A stretch of DNA of 64,000 bases from Pseudomonadota bacterium. GTDB lineage: Bacteria > Pseudomonadota > Gammaproteobacteria > Pseudomonadales > Pseudohongiellaceae. Position numbers and translations under genes: made by a program. Location: positions 124,001-188,000 of the forward strand of contig JAQBSZ010000004.1 in assembly GCA_027623555.1 (NCBI GenBank), in the 5' to 3' direction. Numbering within the stretch: the stretch's first letter is position 1; the number at the start of each line of letters is the position of its first letter. Positions 1-8,913 of this stretch are shown one piece after another. The notes beneath the pieces were generated by a model, which saw nothing but the letters and a program-made list of their open reading frames with translations, did no database searches and was not told where the DNA came from.

Positions 1-1378
1 CAGCATAATCGGTGAAGTCGCCGCGGGTACGATGGAGGATGTCGAGAAGGCCTGCAAGGCAGCAGAAAACGCCTTCGATGACTGGGCAGCGATGCCCGGT
101 AAGCAGCGCAGGGACCTACTCCATGCCATCGCCGATGCTATCGAGGCAAGCGCAGAACAAATCGCCCTGGTGGAAAGTTACGATACCGGCCAGGCCCTGA
201 GATTCATGGCCAAGGCGGCCATTCGCGGCGCCGAAAATTTTCGATTCTTCGCCGATTTGGCCCCCACCGCCAGAGATGGACTGTCGCTCCCGGCGCCCCA
301 ACATATGAATTACAGCAGCAGGCAGCCCATCGGTCCGGTCGGCATAATCACCCCATGGAATACCCCCTTCATGCTGTCAACCTGGAAGATCGCGCCCGCG
401 CTGGCGGCTGGTTGCACGGTAGTTCACAAGCCGGCCGAGTGGTCACCCTGTACCGCCGCGCTGTTAGTGGAAATCATGCATGAAGCCGGGCTACCGGCGG
501 GGGTTGCTAACACGGTCCATGGTCTGGGCGAAATTGCCGGAAAGGCTTTGACAGAAAACGAGGCGATTAAAGCGATTGCTTTCGTGGGCGAATCAAGCAC
601 CGGTAGCGCGATTATGAAACAGGGGGCGGATACTCTGAAGCGGGTCCATTTTGAACTCGGCGGCAAGAATCCTGTTATCGTCTTTGACGATGCTGATCTG
701 CACCGGGCTTTGGATGCGGTCGTGTTCATGATTTACAGTTTGAATGGAGAGCGCTGCACTTCTTCGAGTCGACTCCTGATTCAATCCACTATCGCGGAGG
801 AGTTTGTTGCCCGACTCAAGGACAGAGTAGCCGCGCTGAAGGTTGGACATCCCCTGGACCCGGATACCGAGGTCGGGCCACTTATTCACAGCAAGCATCG
901 TGAAAAGGTGTCTTCTTATTTCGAGATAGCAGAAAAGGAAGGGGCGACGATTGCCATTGGCGGTAAATGCGCCGATCTTGATGGCCGCGGATGTTTTGTT
1001 GAACCTACCCTGTTCACCAATGTTACATCGACCATGCGTATCGCGCAGGAAGAAATCTTCGGTCCGGTACTCTCTGTCATCGAATTCGAGGATGAAGCAG
1101 ACGCCATCGCCATAGCCAATGGCGTGCGTTATGGACTGGCGGCCTATGCCTGGACCGGTGATTCTGGTAGAAGCATTAGACTTGCCAGGGATTTGGAGGT
1201 TGGCATGGTATGGATAAATTCGGAAAATAACCGCCATCTGCCATCCCCTTTCGGCGGCATGAAGGCCAGTGGCATAGGCAGGGACGGTGGTGACTACAGT
1301 TTCGATTTTTACATGGAAACCAAGAATGTCTGTATCGCTACCAACGAACACAAGATTCCTACCCTGGCCAGGCTATAG
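1..1378 (+). CDS. Aldehyde dehydrogenase family protein, 5' end cut by window edge
   Basis: NAD(P)-dependent aldehyde dehydrogenase, cytoplasmic. The reading frame is open from base 2 and already encodes ALDH sequence before the first ATG at 32, so the true start lies outside the window. Counting from that ATG, the ALDH landmarks are present: PWNTP at about 108-112 (N110), HFELGGKNP with general base E208, and GERCTSSS with catalytic C242. IFGPV in the C-terminal half fits the fold. The gene stops 3 bp before a LigA-like gene and is followed by LigB, so a role in oxidising a meta-cleavage semialdehyde (2-hydroxymuconic semialdehyde type) is likely but inferred from context. The family is certain; the substrate is not. 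Confidence 0.9.
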   Translation, partial: SIIGEVAAGTMEDVEKACKAAENAFDDWAAMPGKQRRDLLHAIADAIEASAEQIALVESYDTGQALRFMAKAAIRGAENFRFFADLAPTARDGLSLPAPQHMNYSSRQPIGPVGIITPWNTPFMLSTWKIAPALAAGCTVVHKPAEWSPCTAALLVEIMHEAGLPAGVANTVHGLGEIAGKALTENEAIKAIAFVGESSTGSAIMKQGADTLKRVHFELGGKNPVIVFDDADLHRALDAVVFMIYSLNGERCTSSSRLLIQSTIAEEFVARLKDRVAALKVGHPLDPDTEVGPLIHSKHREKVSSYFEIAEKEGATIAIGGKCADLDGRGCFVEPTLFTNVTSTMRIAQEEIFGPVLSVIEFEDEADAIAIANGVRYGLAAYAWTGDSGRSIRLARDLEVGMVWINSENNRHLPSPFGGMKASGIGRDGGDYSFDFYMETKNVCIATNEHKIPTLARL

Positions 1379-1381
1379 GCA

Positions 1382-1726
1382 ATGAGTCTCTACCAGGTTC
1401 AGAAATTTCTGTACAACTTGAATCGCGAAGAAAAGCTGCAGTCCAGGTTTCGCGAGGATAAACACGCCACGCTCGCCACCTATGAGTTAACTGACGATGA
1501 ATTCACAGCACTGGCATCAGGAGATATCGGCCTGCTGTACGTATTCGGCGTCAATGGTCAGATATTGATGCACTATGCCGCCTTTCTGCAGATCGAGTGG
1601 TTCGATTACCTGCAGCTAATGCGCGGCGGCATAGACAAGCATGGACCAGTGCGGGCAGGAATCTATGCCATGACCGGTGGCGGCAAGCAATTCGCCGAGG
1701 CTGGCAAGACAGGTGAAGAAAGTTGA
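1382..1726 (+). CDS. LigA-like alpha subunit of class III extradiol dioxygenase
   Basis: A 114-residue protein resembling the small alpha subunit of protocatechuate 4,5-dioxygenase. In the LigAB enzyme this subunit packs over the active site, while the beta subunit carries the iron. The conserved block DDEFTALASGDIGLLY followed by FGVNGQILMHYAA is typical of LigA. It starts 3 bp after the aldehyde dehydrogenase stop. Its TGA stop overlaps the TTG start of the LigB-like gene in a TTGA tetranucleotide, implying translational coupling and equal subunit supply. The ring substrate (protocatechuate, gallate or another catechol) cannot be read from sequence alone. Confidence 0.85.
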   Translation: MSLYQVQKFLYNLNREEKLQSRFREDKHATLATYELTDDEFTALASGDIGLLYVFGVNGQILMHYAAFLQIEWFDYLQLMRGGIDKHGPVRAGIYAMTGGGKQFAEAGKTGEES

Positions 1727-2550
1727 GCCTGGTGTACGCAGGCATTCTGAGCCACGCACCAGGCATTACCGGTAGAGCGCATCTCGCGCCCAATGCAGCC
1801 GTTCGGGACGCGTTTTATGCTTGTCTTCACAAGCAAGCGGCTGAGATACGGGCAAGTGAAGCAGAAGTGCTGCTTGTCGTCGCTGCGGAACACTTCGCGA
1901 ATTTCTTCATGGATAATATGCCGGCCTACTGCCTAGGGATCGGCGAGAAGCATACTGGCCCTATTGAAGACAGTGACTGGCTGAAAATAGAAAAAACAAC
2001 AATTCCAGGCGCGCCGGAAGTCGCACTGAAGATTGTCAAGTCGATGCTGAAGTCCGTGGATCTTGCCTATTCTGAAGAGTGGCAGTGCGACCATGGCATC
2101 ATGGTGCCGCTGCATTTTCTGACACCGAACTATGATCTGCCGGTGATTCCCTGCAATATCAATTGCCAGGGGCCGCCGTTAACGCCACTGTCGAGAGTCT
2201 GGCAATTTGGCCAGGCCCTGCGGCAGGCCTGTGACGAACAAACCGAGAGAATCGCCATTGTTGGAACCGGTGGCATTTCTCATTGGCCTGCCACGCCAGA
2301 TTCGGGAAAGATCAATGAAGACTGGGATCGGGAATTTCTGCAGCGCCTGATGAATCAGGATATGCACAAACTCCTCGCGTATGTTGACGAGGAGGTATAC
2401 AGCCAGGCCGGTCAGGGAGGCTTTGAAATTCGCACCCTGATCGCGACCGCCGCGGCAGCCAGGGGCCCTGGAGAATTGCAATTCTATTCGGCGGAACTGC
2501 CCATTTTCGCGGTGGGCTGTACTGTGGCTCGATTTGAAATTACTGCATGA
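1723..2550 (+). CDS. LigB-like catalytic beta subunit of class III extradiol ring-cleavage dioxygenase
   Basis: A 275-residue LigB-family non-heme Fe(II) dioxygenase that cleaves a catechol ring next to the hydroxyls. Likely iron ligands are H11 (SHAPG), H57 (AAEHFANF) and E235 (GGFEIRTL). Further conserved histidines are H124 (CDHG) and H187 (GGISHWP), the latter in the position of the catalytic-base His of LigB. The start is TTG at 1723, overlapping the LigA stop; no better start lies nearby, and the SHAPG motif needs this N-terminus. It sits between LigA/ALDH and a transporter, consistent with aromatic acid catabolism. Confidence 0.88.
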   Translation: MSLVYAGILSHAPGITGRAHLAPNAAVRDAFYACLHKQAAEIRASEAEVLLVVAAEHFANFFMDNMPAYCLGIGEKHTGPIEDSDWLKIEKTTIPGAPEVALKIVKSMLKSVDLAYSEEWQCDHGIMVPLHFLTPNYDLPVIPCNINCQGPPLTPLSRVWQFGQALRQACDEQTERIAIVGTGGISHWPATPDSGKINEDWDREFLQRLMNQDMHKLLAYVDEEVYSQAGQGGFEIRTLIATAAAARGPGELQFYSAELPIFAVGCTVARFEITA

Positions 2551-2607
2551 AACAATGCGCATGAGTGATCAAACCAATCCGTTAAGCAACTTTTAGACAG
2601 GACTGCT

Positions 2608-2805
2608 ATGCAAAGGCAATGGATCTACACGGGAATAGTTTTGTTCCTGTTTATCATTCTGGTTCTGGGGGTGCCGCTTTTCCCGGAGTTTTTGGCAACC
2701 AGTATCGCTGGGCCTATGAATCTGGGCATGTTGCTGTTCTTAACCTTGCATGTGTTGACGCCCGTGCTCGCCTTTCGTTACTTGAAACACCGGCAGGGAG
2801 AGTAA
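2608..2805 (+). CDS. Small two-helix membrane protein of a sodium symporter pair
   Basis: A 65-residue protein with two predicted transmembrane helices (about 6-27 and 36-57) and a short basic tail. Such small partners (YjcH/DUF485-like or DUF4212-like) are commonly encoded directly upstream of ActP-type symporters; the symporter here begins 6 bp after this stop. Role is inferred as an accessory subunit. The sequence is too short to assign to a particular family with confidence. Confidence 0.7.
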   Translation: MQRQWIYTGIVLFLFIILVLGVPLFPEFLATSIAGPMNLGMLLFLTLHVLTPVLAFRYLKHRQGE

Positions 2806-2811
2806 CGAGAC

Positions 2812-4329
2812 ATGGGCATTTTCTTATTCTTCGTAATCATTATCGGCACCATAGGCTTGACCTATGTCGCCTCGAAAAAGACTTCGAGCGCCGCCGACTT
2901 CTTTGTGGCAGATGGAAAAATCGGCGGCGTCTCCAATGGCTTTGCAATCGCCGGGGACTTTATGTCGGCAGCAACCCTGCTGGGTATAACCGCTATCCTG
3001 TTCGGTGCCGGGTATGATGCCGTGATTTACCTGGGGGCTCCACTGGGTGCCTTCTCGATTCTGATCTTTCTCATGTCAGACAAGCTCAAGGCCTTGGGCA
3101 AGTTTAGTTTTACTGACATCATCTGCACCAGGCTACAACCCAAACCGATTCGACTCCTCGCCGTCGTAACGACATTAAGTTTCTCGCTAATGTACCTGAT
3201 GGTACAAATCGTCGGCGCCGGCGCCCTGATTGAAGTGCTGTTTGGTATTTCGTATTTATGGTCGGTAGTCATTGTAACTTCGCTAATGGTCATTTACGTT
3301 GCAGTGGGTGGCATGCTGGCAACCACCTGGGTACAAATCACCAAGGCAATATTGTTACTGCTCGGTGTGACCGCGCTGTCTTTGCTTACCCTTGGCAGTT
3401 TCGATTTTGATTTCTCGGCGATGTATACACAAGCGCATGCGAATCACGGCAGCGACGGCTTGCTCACTAAAGGTGGTGGGCTCGGTTTGTCCACACTGTC
3501 GGCGCTGTCCCTGGGAATCGGCTTATGCCTGGGACTGGCAGGGTCTCCACACTTACTCATGCGATTTTTTACCGTGAAAGATCAGGCCAGTGCCAGAATG
3601 TCTGCCGGCGTCGCGCTTGCTGCAATCGCCTATGTCAATGTGCTGATCTTTTTTGTTATCGGGGTTGGTGCGGTTGCGCTGGTAAAGGGCAATCCTGCTT
3701 ATCTCGATGGCGCGGGAGCTATTATCGGTGGCAGTAATATGGTCTCGGTACATCTTGCCGACGCCGTCGGTGGTGAAGTGTTTTTCGGCATCATTGCCGC
3801 GATCGCCTTCGCTACCATATTAGCGGTTGTGGCGGGCCTGATGTTAGCGTCCGTCACGGCACTCACTCACGACTTGTATACCAACGTGCTGATGAAAGGT
3901 GAGATCAATCAGCAAAAGCAGATAAACCTCTCCAAGTGGGCCGCCGTCGGGTTAGGCGTTATTGTCGCGCTGCTTGGCATTGCGTTCGAAAGACAGAACA
4001 TCGCTTATCTGGTGAGCCTTACCCTCGCCATCGGCGCTTCCACAAATTTTCCATTGCTGATCCTGAGCATGTACTGGAAAGGCTTGACTACCAGGGGTGC
4101 CGTGGCTGGTGGAATTGTGGGTTTGATTGGCGCCATCGGTCTAATGGTGTTGGGTCCGGCTGTTTGGGTAGACGTGCTGGGTAATGAGGCAGCCATTTTC
4201 CCTGAAGCCTATCCGGCACTGTATTCGGTTACGGCGGCGTTCCTCACCATGTTCGTGGTTTCGAACCTGGATCAGTCGCAGGAAGCGCTTGAAGACAGAC
4301 ACAAATTCGAATTAATGAACACAGCCTGA
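2812..4329 (+). CDS. Sodium:solute symporter, ActP-like
   Basis: A 505-residue inner-membrane protein of the sodium:solute symporter family, hydrophobic throughout with about 13 transmembrane helices. The N-terminal segment with ADFFVADGKIGG, NGFAIAGDFMSAA and the later GGMLATTWVQITKA block match acetate/monocarboxylate permeases of the ActP group. It probably imports a small organic acid with Na+. Following the dioxygenase genes, it may bring in the aromatic acid or a related carboxylate, but that is inference. It ends 2 bp from the convergent MBL gene. Confidence 0.88.
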   Translation: MGIFLFFVIIIGTIGLTYVASKKTSSAADFFVADGKIGGVSNGFAIAGDFMSAATLLGITAILFGAGYDAVIYLGAPLGAFSILIFLMSDKLKALGKFSFTDIICTRLQPKPIRLLAVVTTLSFSLMYLMVQIVGAGALIEVLFGISYLWSVVIVTSLMVIYVAVGGMLATTWVQITKAILLLLGVTALSLLTLGSFDFDFSAMYTQAHANHGSDGLLTKGGGLGLSTLSALSLGIGLCLGLAGSPHLLMRFFTVKDQASARMSAGVALAAIAYVNVLIFFVIGVGAVALVKGNPAYLDGAGAIIGGSNMVSVHLADAVGGEVFFGIIAAIAFATILAVVAGLMLASVTALTHDLYTNVLMKGEINQQKQINLSKWAAVGLGVIVALLGIAFERQNIAYLVSLTLAIGASTNFPLLILSMYWKGLTTRGAVAGGIVGLIGAIGLMVLGPAVWVDVLGNEAAIFPEAYPALYSVTAAFLTMFVVSNLDQSQEALEDRHKFELMNTA

Positions 4330-4331
4330 GC

Positions 4332-5378
4332 TCAACGCCTCTCGCTTGAGAAGCTCTGCAGGTCATCTGCCAGGATCACCTCGCCGTCGTAGATTGCCCT
4401 TATCTCATCGAGTACCGTCGATTCTTCGCTTCCATAAAAGAGTCCGTGATAGAGCACGAGTTTTCCAGGGCGGGCAATGACTGCCAGGCGGGCCAGTTCA
4501 TCAGAGGTAGTATGGACGCTGTTGTGGTAGCGCTGGAAATCGGGGGAATTTCTTTCCAGCCCCTGGCGGCTGATAACTTCATGGAACAGTAAATCTACTC
4601 CCTGGGACTTTTCGGCAATGACTTCGCTATAGGCCGTATCGCCACTGATTACCAGCGAGAGATCGTCTGTCGTTACCTTGAACCCATAGGCAGGCTCGAT
4701 GTCCCCATGATTCACAACGAACGCTTCAATAAGCAAATCGTCTTTTTCAAGAAGCGTTCCTGGTCTGATAGTGTGATGTTGTATTTTATATCCATCGGGG
4801 TTGGCAACTGGCTGTAGCCCGTTAATGCGAAAATCCGCATCGGCAGCGATCAGCTCTAATAGTGCATTCGCCATTCTCTCGATACCTGCCGGACCCCAGG
4901 CCTGCAAGCTTTCGCTGCGGCGCCACCACAAGGTGTGCGCGAGTTCCGATAAGTCGAGTGTGTGATCGCTGTGCAAATGGGAAAGAAAGACACAGCATAT
5001 TTCTGAAGGGTACAGTGAGGGAATGTCGTACTTGTAACGGGCGATCGTGGCCTGGCGAACGGCGCCTGCCCCGGCATCGAATAGATAACTCTCGCCTTTA
5101 TGAATAACGGCGATACTCGGTCCTGCCCGGAATGCATCTGGAATGGGCGTACCGGTTCCCAGCACAACGACTCGGGTGGGGGAACTCAGTTCATCCGCTG
5201 CAGGGGCTTGCCGGGTTTCTATTCTGGCACTGGGAAGCACCAGGGCATGATCATCAATTGAAGTAAGGCTGCGGCAGCTTAAAAACAGCAGAGATATTGC
5301 TGCGACCAGAATTCCTGGCATGATTGAAGAGAATTGTGGCGCTACCTTCTTAAGCAATTTGATTTTTAATATCCTCAA
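4332..5378 (-). CDS. MBL-fold metallo-hydrolase, exported, probable lipoprotein
   Basis: A metallo-beta-lactamase-fold hydrolase of the ribonuclease Z/arylsulfatase-like branch. The metal motif HLHSDH is followed by DLSEL, and later conserved histidines occur in NHGDIEPAYGF, FHEVIS and LYHGLFYG. A basic N-terminus, hydrophobic stretch and LFLSC give a probable, slightly atypical lipobox, so the enzyme is likely membrane-anchored in the periplasm. The listed start is TTG at 5378, overlapping the stop of a possible 29-codon ORF; an ATG at 5321 is the alternative and would still leave a short signal peptide. Substrate unknown. Confidence 0.8.
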   Translation of the reverse strand: MRILKIKLLKKVAPQFSSIMPGILVAAISLLFLSCRSLTSIDDHALVLPSARIETRQAPAADELSSPTRVVVLGTGTPIPDAFRAGPSIAVIHKGESYLFDAGAGAVRQATIARYKYDIPSLYPSEICCVFLSHLHSDHTLDLSELAHTLWWRRSESLQAWGPAGIERMANALLELIAADADFRINGLQPVANPDGYKIQHHTIRPGTLLEKDDLLIEAFVVNHGDIEPAYGFKVTTDDLSLVISGDTAYSEVIAEKSQGVDLLFHEVISRQGLERNSPDFQRYHNSVHTTSDELARLAVIARPGKLVLYHGLFYGSEESTVLDEIRAIYDGEVILADDLQSFSSERR

Positions 5379-5498
5379 ACCCTATGATTCATTGTATGCT
5401 CAATTCGCTCAACAAATCGATCAGAACTTGCCGGCTGAACGAAATGGAATTCGTGGGGACTCATTGCGATCTCCCATTTATTGAACCGGTAGCTGACG

Positions 5499-5978
5499 TT
5501 ACAACGCCTTTGCCAAATAACTGTCCAGCGCATTGGCGAACTTTCGTTTATCGACATCACTAAGCTGCGCTGGACCGCCTGAATGAATTCCGCTGCTGCG
5601 CATCGTGTCCATGAAGTCGCGCATATTGAGCTTGGCTTTTATAGTGCTGGTTGAGTACATCTCACCGCGTGGATTGAGCGCGAGCCCTCCTTTCGTTAAC
5701 ACTTCATCCGCCAAGGGAATGTCGGCGGTGATCACCAGGTCTCCGGCCCGTAGCCTGCGCACAATCTCATTGTCGGCCACATCGAAGCCCTGGTTCACCT
5801 GTATTGACTTGATATTGGGAAACGGCGGTGTCTGCAGGGTTTGATTGGCCATCAGAATCAATTCGATGCCAGTGCGTTCTGCGGCACGAAACAATATTGC
5901 CTTGATGAGGTTGGGGCAGGCATCCGCGTCCACCCAGATTGTCGGCGGCTGATTTTGCTGTTGAGGATTGTCGGTCAT
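5499..5978 (-). CDS. yaiI: YaiI/YqxD family protein (DUF188)
   Basis: A 159-residue cytosolic protein of the UPF0178/DUF188 family, which is related to PIN-like nucleases. Conserved blocks are [10 protein letters not shown] near the N-terminus, the VADNEIV and [11 protein letters not shown] segments carrying acidic residues, [12 protein letters not shown] and the C-terminal [20 protein letters not shown]. Length matches the family. Function of the family is not established. The gene stands alone between the MBL gene and the repeat-rich patch. Confidence 0.92.
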   Translation of the reverse strand: MTDNPQQQNQPPTIWVDADACPNLIKAILFRAAERTGIELILMANQTLQTPPFPNIKSIQVNQGFDVADNEIVRRLRAGDLVITADIPLADEVLTKGGLALNPRGEMYSTSTIKAKLNMRDFMDTMRSSGIHSGGPAQLSDVDKRKFANALDSYLAKAL

Positions 5979-6030
5979 AGGCTACTATCATCAATAACCG
6001 TGGTCAGGGTGACAGTATTCTGTGTATAAA

Positions 6031-6338
6031 AGGGGACGGAGGCTGAGATATCCCCACAAATATTTGCCCATACTTGGACTAGCTTTTTTGCATCTATCAC
6101 TGGAATATCCCCGTCACCACGGGCGAAGAGGCGACTTCTACGGGCCGACGGCCGAGGGCTGGGATATTATTTGCTCACGGACCTTCGGCCCTGATTGTTC
6201 GCAAACAACATCCCAGCCCTCGGCTTGAAGTCGAAATTCATAGGCTTCGATTGCTTTCAATCCGCAAACAGAAACGTAAAACAAGTTAATCCACTGAGTT
6301 AATTCGATATTTTCTGGGGATACCTCAGGGACGGAGGG
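6031..6338. repeat. MITE/REP-like palindromic element
   Basis: A roughly 300-bp gene-free element. Imperfect terminal inverted repeats lie at 6043-6056 (CTGAGATATCCCCA) and 6315-6328 (TGGGGATACCTCAG), matching at 13 of 14 positions. Outside them is a 10-bp direct repeat GGGACGGAGG at 6033-6042 and 6328-6337. Inside is a perfect 15-bp inverted repeat, GCCGAGGGCTGGGAT at 6151-6165 and its complement at 6210-6224, flanked by a second pair CGACTTC/GAAGTCG (6132-6138, 6227-6233). It encodes no recognisable protein. It could be a non-autonomous element mobilised by a REP-associated or other transposase; that origin is inferred. Confidence 0.6.
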
Positions 6339-6358
6339 ATTAAATTTTGATCAGTTTG
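6338..6358. repeat. 21-bp dispersed repeat, copy 1 (interrupted by the group II intron next to it)
   Basis: This 21-bp AT-rich segment is identical to 9764-9784. Similarity continues across the intron: the bases after the repeat here (6359-6368), joined to those beyond the intron 5' end (from 8316), read like the uninterrupted continuation at 9785-9800. On the minus strand both copies end in an open frame closing with KLIKI and a stop, suggesting the repeat derives from the 3' end of a mobile-element ORF. Confidence 0.75.
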
Positions 6359-6444
6359 TCTTCTTCCGGTAAAGTAGAGATGTGGCGCGGTGATAGCTGT
6401 TAGCCAAAGCCAAGCAGTTACTCCGTTTCCACATCCCCCTCATC

Positions 6445-6477
6445 GAACCGGACGTGCAGATTTCCCGCATCCGGATC
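6445..6477 (-). ncRNA. Group II intron domain V (catalytic hairpin)
   Basis: On the minus strand a 33-nt hairpin has the domain V layout: a lower stem ending in GTCCGGTTC, an AC bulge and a GAAA-containing cap. Where the 5' strand normally reads GAGCC (AGC catalytic triad) this copy reads GATCC, putting a U-U mismatch in place of the usual G-U wobble. The element is also one base shorter than the usual 34 nt at the cap. Structure assigned by eye. Confidence 0.72.
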
Positions 6478-6489
6478 TCGGACAAGATA

Positions 6490-7821
6490 TCACGTTTTCA
6501 CCCACGACTCGTTACACCCAAGCCGTGTCAGACGTACGAGACCGAAGTACTCGTAGAGGTGCGACAAAGGATAAGCCCCACCTCGACGTCGCCTGACTTT
6601 GTGCTTGTTGCGTAACCAGCGGCGTAACCGCATCGCGGTGTAGTTATCGATAGCACGATACGCCCGGCCATAGGTCCCTACACTGAAGTAGTTCGCCCAG
6701 CCACGTAACATGCGATTCAATTGCTGCACCATCTTTGTGGTATCCACCCACGTTAACGAAATTGATGTCATTGCATGAATTCTATCAACCATGCTTTTAA
6801 TCGCCTTCTTTGATGGCTGCATGCCGAGATAGGCTTTGCCCGTCTTCGGCGAATGCAACCGTCCAAACGTGTACCCCAGAAAATCAAACGTCCCTTCCAG
6901 GATTCGACACAACCGTGTCTTATCCTCATTCACCGTCAGCTTCAGCTTGGTCATAATACGGCGCATCCATTTTGAGGCTTCTTCAGCCTTGCCGCGACGG
7001 CACAGTATCACCAAGTCATCCGCATAGATGACGAGGCAACTCCCTAAGCGTCGATCCAATCCCAGTTCCTGCCATGCCAACACAAACCGGCGCCTATACA
7101 GATTTGCCAGTAGTGGGGAGATGGGAGAACCCTGCGGAATTCCGCAGCGATTGTCCTTAGCTTCGGTAGTGCGTCTCTTACGACCTCGTTTATCAACGTC
7201 TTCAACGGGGCATTCAAGCCACAGTTTAATCAAGCGCAATACATGTCGATCACTAACTCGACGCGCCAGTGACTTGAGCAGTTCCCCATGCGGTATGCTG
7301 CCAAAGTAGTCGGACAGATCCGCATCAACGACATCCGGGTATCCATGGAACAATTGTTCTTCCACCTCGACCACCGCCTGCTGTGCATTACGCTGCGGAC
7401 GGTAGGCGTACATCTGTGGTGGTAGATCGGCTTCAAAGATCGGTTCCAGAACCAGCATTGCTGCTGTCATGCAGACCCTATCCTTCAGTGTCGAGATACC
7501 CAATGGTCTCAGTTTGCCGTTGGCTTTTGGTATGAAGACGCGTCTTATCGCATCCGGTTGATACGTCTTTCCTCTGAGTGTTAACGCCAGTTCACCTAGC
7601 CATCGTTCTAGACCGTACACTTCAACATCCGCAAAGTCTTGACCATCTACACCCGGTGCGCCGCGATTAGCACGGCACTTGGCATAAGCATGGGACAGGA
7701 TATCCTCACGATACAGCTTGTCGTATAAAGCATAGAAACGAAAGTCAGGATCAGCCTTCGCTTTTACGTGTAATGCCCTTCGTAGTTTCCGAACACTACT
7801 TGGAGTTATTAGGTTACCCAA
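6490..7821 (-). CDS. ltrA: Group II intron reverse transcriptase/maturase
   Basis: A 443-residue intron-encoded protein that splices its host intron RNA and copies it into DNA. The RT core carries NRGAPGVDG (52-60), the [16 protein letters not shown] block (228-242) and the catalytic YADD motif (266-269). The maturase domain follows with [11 protein letters not shown] and a basic C-terminus. There is no HNH endonuclease domain after the maturase region, as in intron classes that rely on nicked or replicating target DNA. No frameshift or internal stop is seen, so the protein looks intact. The stop lies just before domain V, the normal arrangement for an ORF looped out of domain IV. Confidence 0.95.
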   Translation of the reverse strand: MGNLITPSSVRKLRRALHVKAKADPDFRFYALYDKLYREDILSHAYAKCRANRGAPGVDGQDFADVEVYGLERWLGELALTLRGKTYQPDAIRRVFIPKANGKLRPLGISTLKDRVCMTAAMLVLEPIFEADLPPQMYAYRPQRNAQQAVVEVEEQLFHGYPDVVDADLSDYFGSIPHGELLKSLARRVSDRHVLRLIKLWLECPVEDVDKRGRKRRTTEAKDNRCGIPQGSPISPLLANLYRRRFVLAWQELGLDRRLGSCLVIYADDLVILCRRGKAEEASKWMRRIMTKLKLTVNEDKTRLCRILEGTFDFLGYTFGRLHSPKTGKAYLGMQPSKKAIKSMVDRIHAMTSISLTWVDTTKMVQQLNRMLRGWANYFSVGTYGRAYRAIDNYTAMRLRRWLRNKHKVRRRRGGAYPLSHLYEYFGLVRLTRLGCNESWVKT

Positions 7822-8473
7822 TCTCCCTGTCCTTTCCTACTTCATGCATTGATCTTGAACTGAGGCCCCTTCCCTCCACCAGCATTACCCGGCTTCATCA
7901 GTACTACGAACCTCTCCGCCACCCCAAGTTGCCCAGACCATCCCTCACGGGCGTCAGGTTGATCCTCCTTCGATCACAACAAGGGGTTTCCCGTGTTGCC
8001 TGCGTTTCCCTTGTGTACATGCTGTCGCCACTACCCCGGCACAGCGACTGGGATCACTCTTGTTCACTCACCCAGCCGTATCAGCCTTCCCCGAAATGGC
8101 GGTCGGGTCGGCCTGTGCAACGTCCTTTTCGAGGATTGCTCTGCGTTCACTCACGTTACGGCCTGCACACTTGCGCTGCCACCTATATGCGGCACGCGTC
8201 ACCAGAGGCTTCAACAGCTTCGTTACCTCCACCATTGCTCCGGTTGCTTCCGGCTGGAACAGTAGCCGGGTGGGGCTTTCACCCACTGGGAAAACGCCGC
8301 CTTACCACGGCGCACGCCAATAGCGGACACTCAGATTGTTCGAATCCAGGCAAGTAACCTATCAGAATCGATCTGTACCAATAATCATTACTTTTCAGTT
8401 CACAATTGCCATACTAGGCCACCAGAGGCAATTTATATCTACTGCATCAAAGCAATAATCACGGAGGTGTATT

Positions 8474-8680
8474 ATGGGGGGCATAAAGACTGAACAAAAG
8501 CTTGAACTCAACGAGGACCATGTAGACTGGTTGAAGGAGATGGCCGCAAAATATGCACTTGATGACGAAGGAAAGGCTCTTCGGGTTGTGCTGGACTATG
8601 TAAAAGAAGAGGCCGACCCATCAACAGTCTTTGAAGAGATTCGTTGTAATCACTGTGGTAACACTTCGAACCAAGATTGA
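8474..8680 (+). CDS. Small uncharacterised protein with C-terminal CxxC
   Basis: A 68-residue acidic protein preceded by a strong ribosome-binding site (GGAGGT about 7 nt upstream). The segment LELNEDHVDWLKEMAAKYAL followed by KALRVVLDYVKEEA resembles the strand-helix-helix pattern of small ribbon-helix-helix-like proteins, and the tail has CNHC, a possible half metal site. No toxin partner is adjacent. It lies directly beyond the 5' end of the intron. Function unknown; the good RBS and conserved-looking helix pattern argue that it is real. Confidence 0.65.
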   Translation: MGGIKTEQKLELNEDHVDWLKEMAAKYALDDEGKALRVVLDYVKEEADPSTVFEEIRCNHCGNTSNQD

Positions 8681-8913
8681 GGAATGCGGCCTGCTAATGC
8701 TATTTCTTTTTATAGAATATTGTCTGCTGTTGTCAAACGGTTGCTTGATTCGTGACGCCTGGAAAATCTAAACTTCCATTCACGGCAAAAAGTAGACGAT
8801 GCAACAGCGCTTTGCTCATGATTTTTTTAGAGCGTAATTCGAGAGTTTTGAATTGAAAGCAACCGCTGAACTGCAAGTCTCCCCGTCTTCATTTACAAAA
8901 TGGAGAACTACCT

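Larger units (their letters stand above)
6369..8315 (-). mobile_element. Group II intron with reverse transcriptase ORF
   Basis: A complete-looking bacterial group II intron of about 1.95 kb on the minus strand. The 5' end begins GTGCGCC at 8315, the classic boundary. About 490 nt of non-coding RNA (domains I-IV) precede the RT ORF, which ends 12 nt before a domain V hairpin; a domain VI stem (GATGTGG/CCACATC) follows. The 3' end at 6369 (ending in AC) was chosen because joining 8316 to 6368 restores, without a gap, the repeat found intact near 9785-9800. A 3' end at 6374 is the alternative. The RT lacks an HNH endonuclease tail. Confidence 0.88.

Noticed and set aside
593..1351. 252-codon frame antisense to the aldehyde dehydrogenase
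   Set aside because: Antisense shadow of a conserved gene; its translation has no family features.
5375..5464. Possible 29-codon leader ORF (MSPHEFHFVQ...) overlapping the MBL start
   Set aside because: It has GGGAGA upstream, but is too short to support without comparison; kept only as a remark on the MBL start.
7773..8357. Plus-strand frames of up to 194 codons in 7773-8357
   Set aside because: They lie opposite the structured 5' RNA of the group II intron; such frames are common artefacts there.
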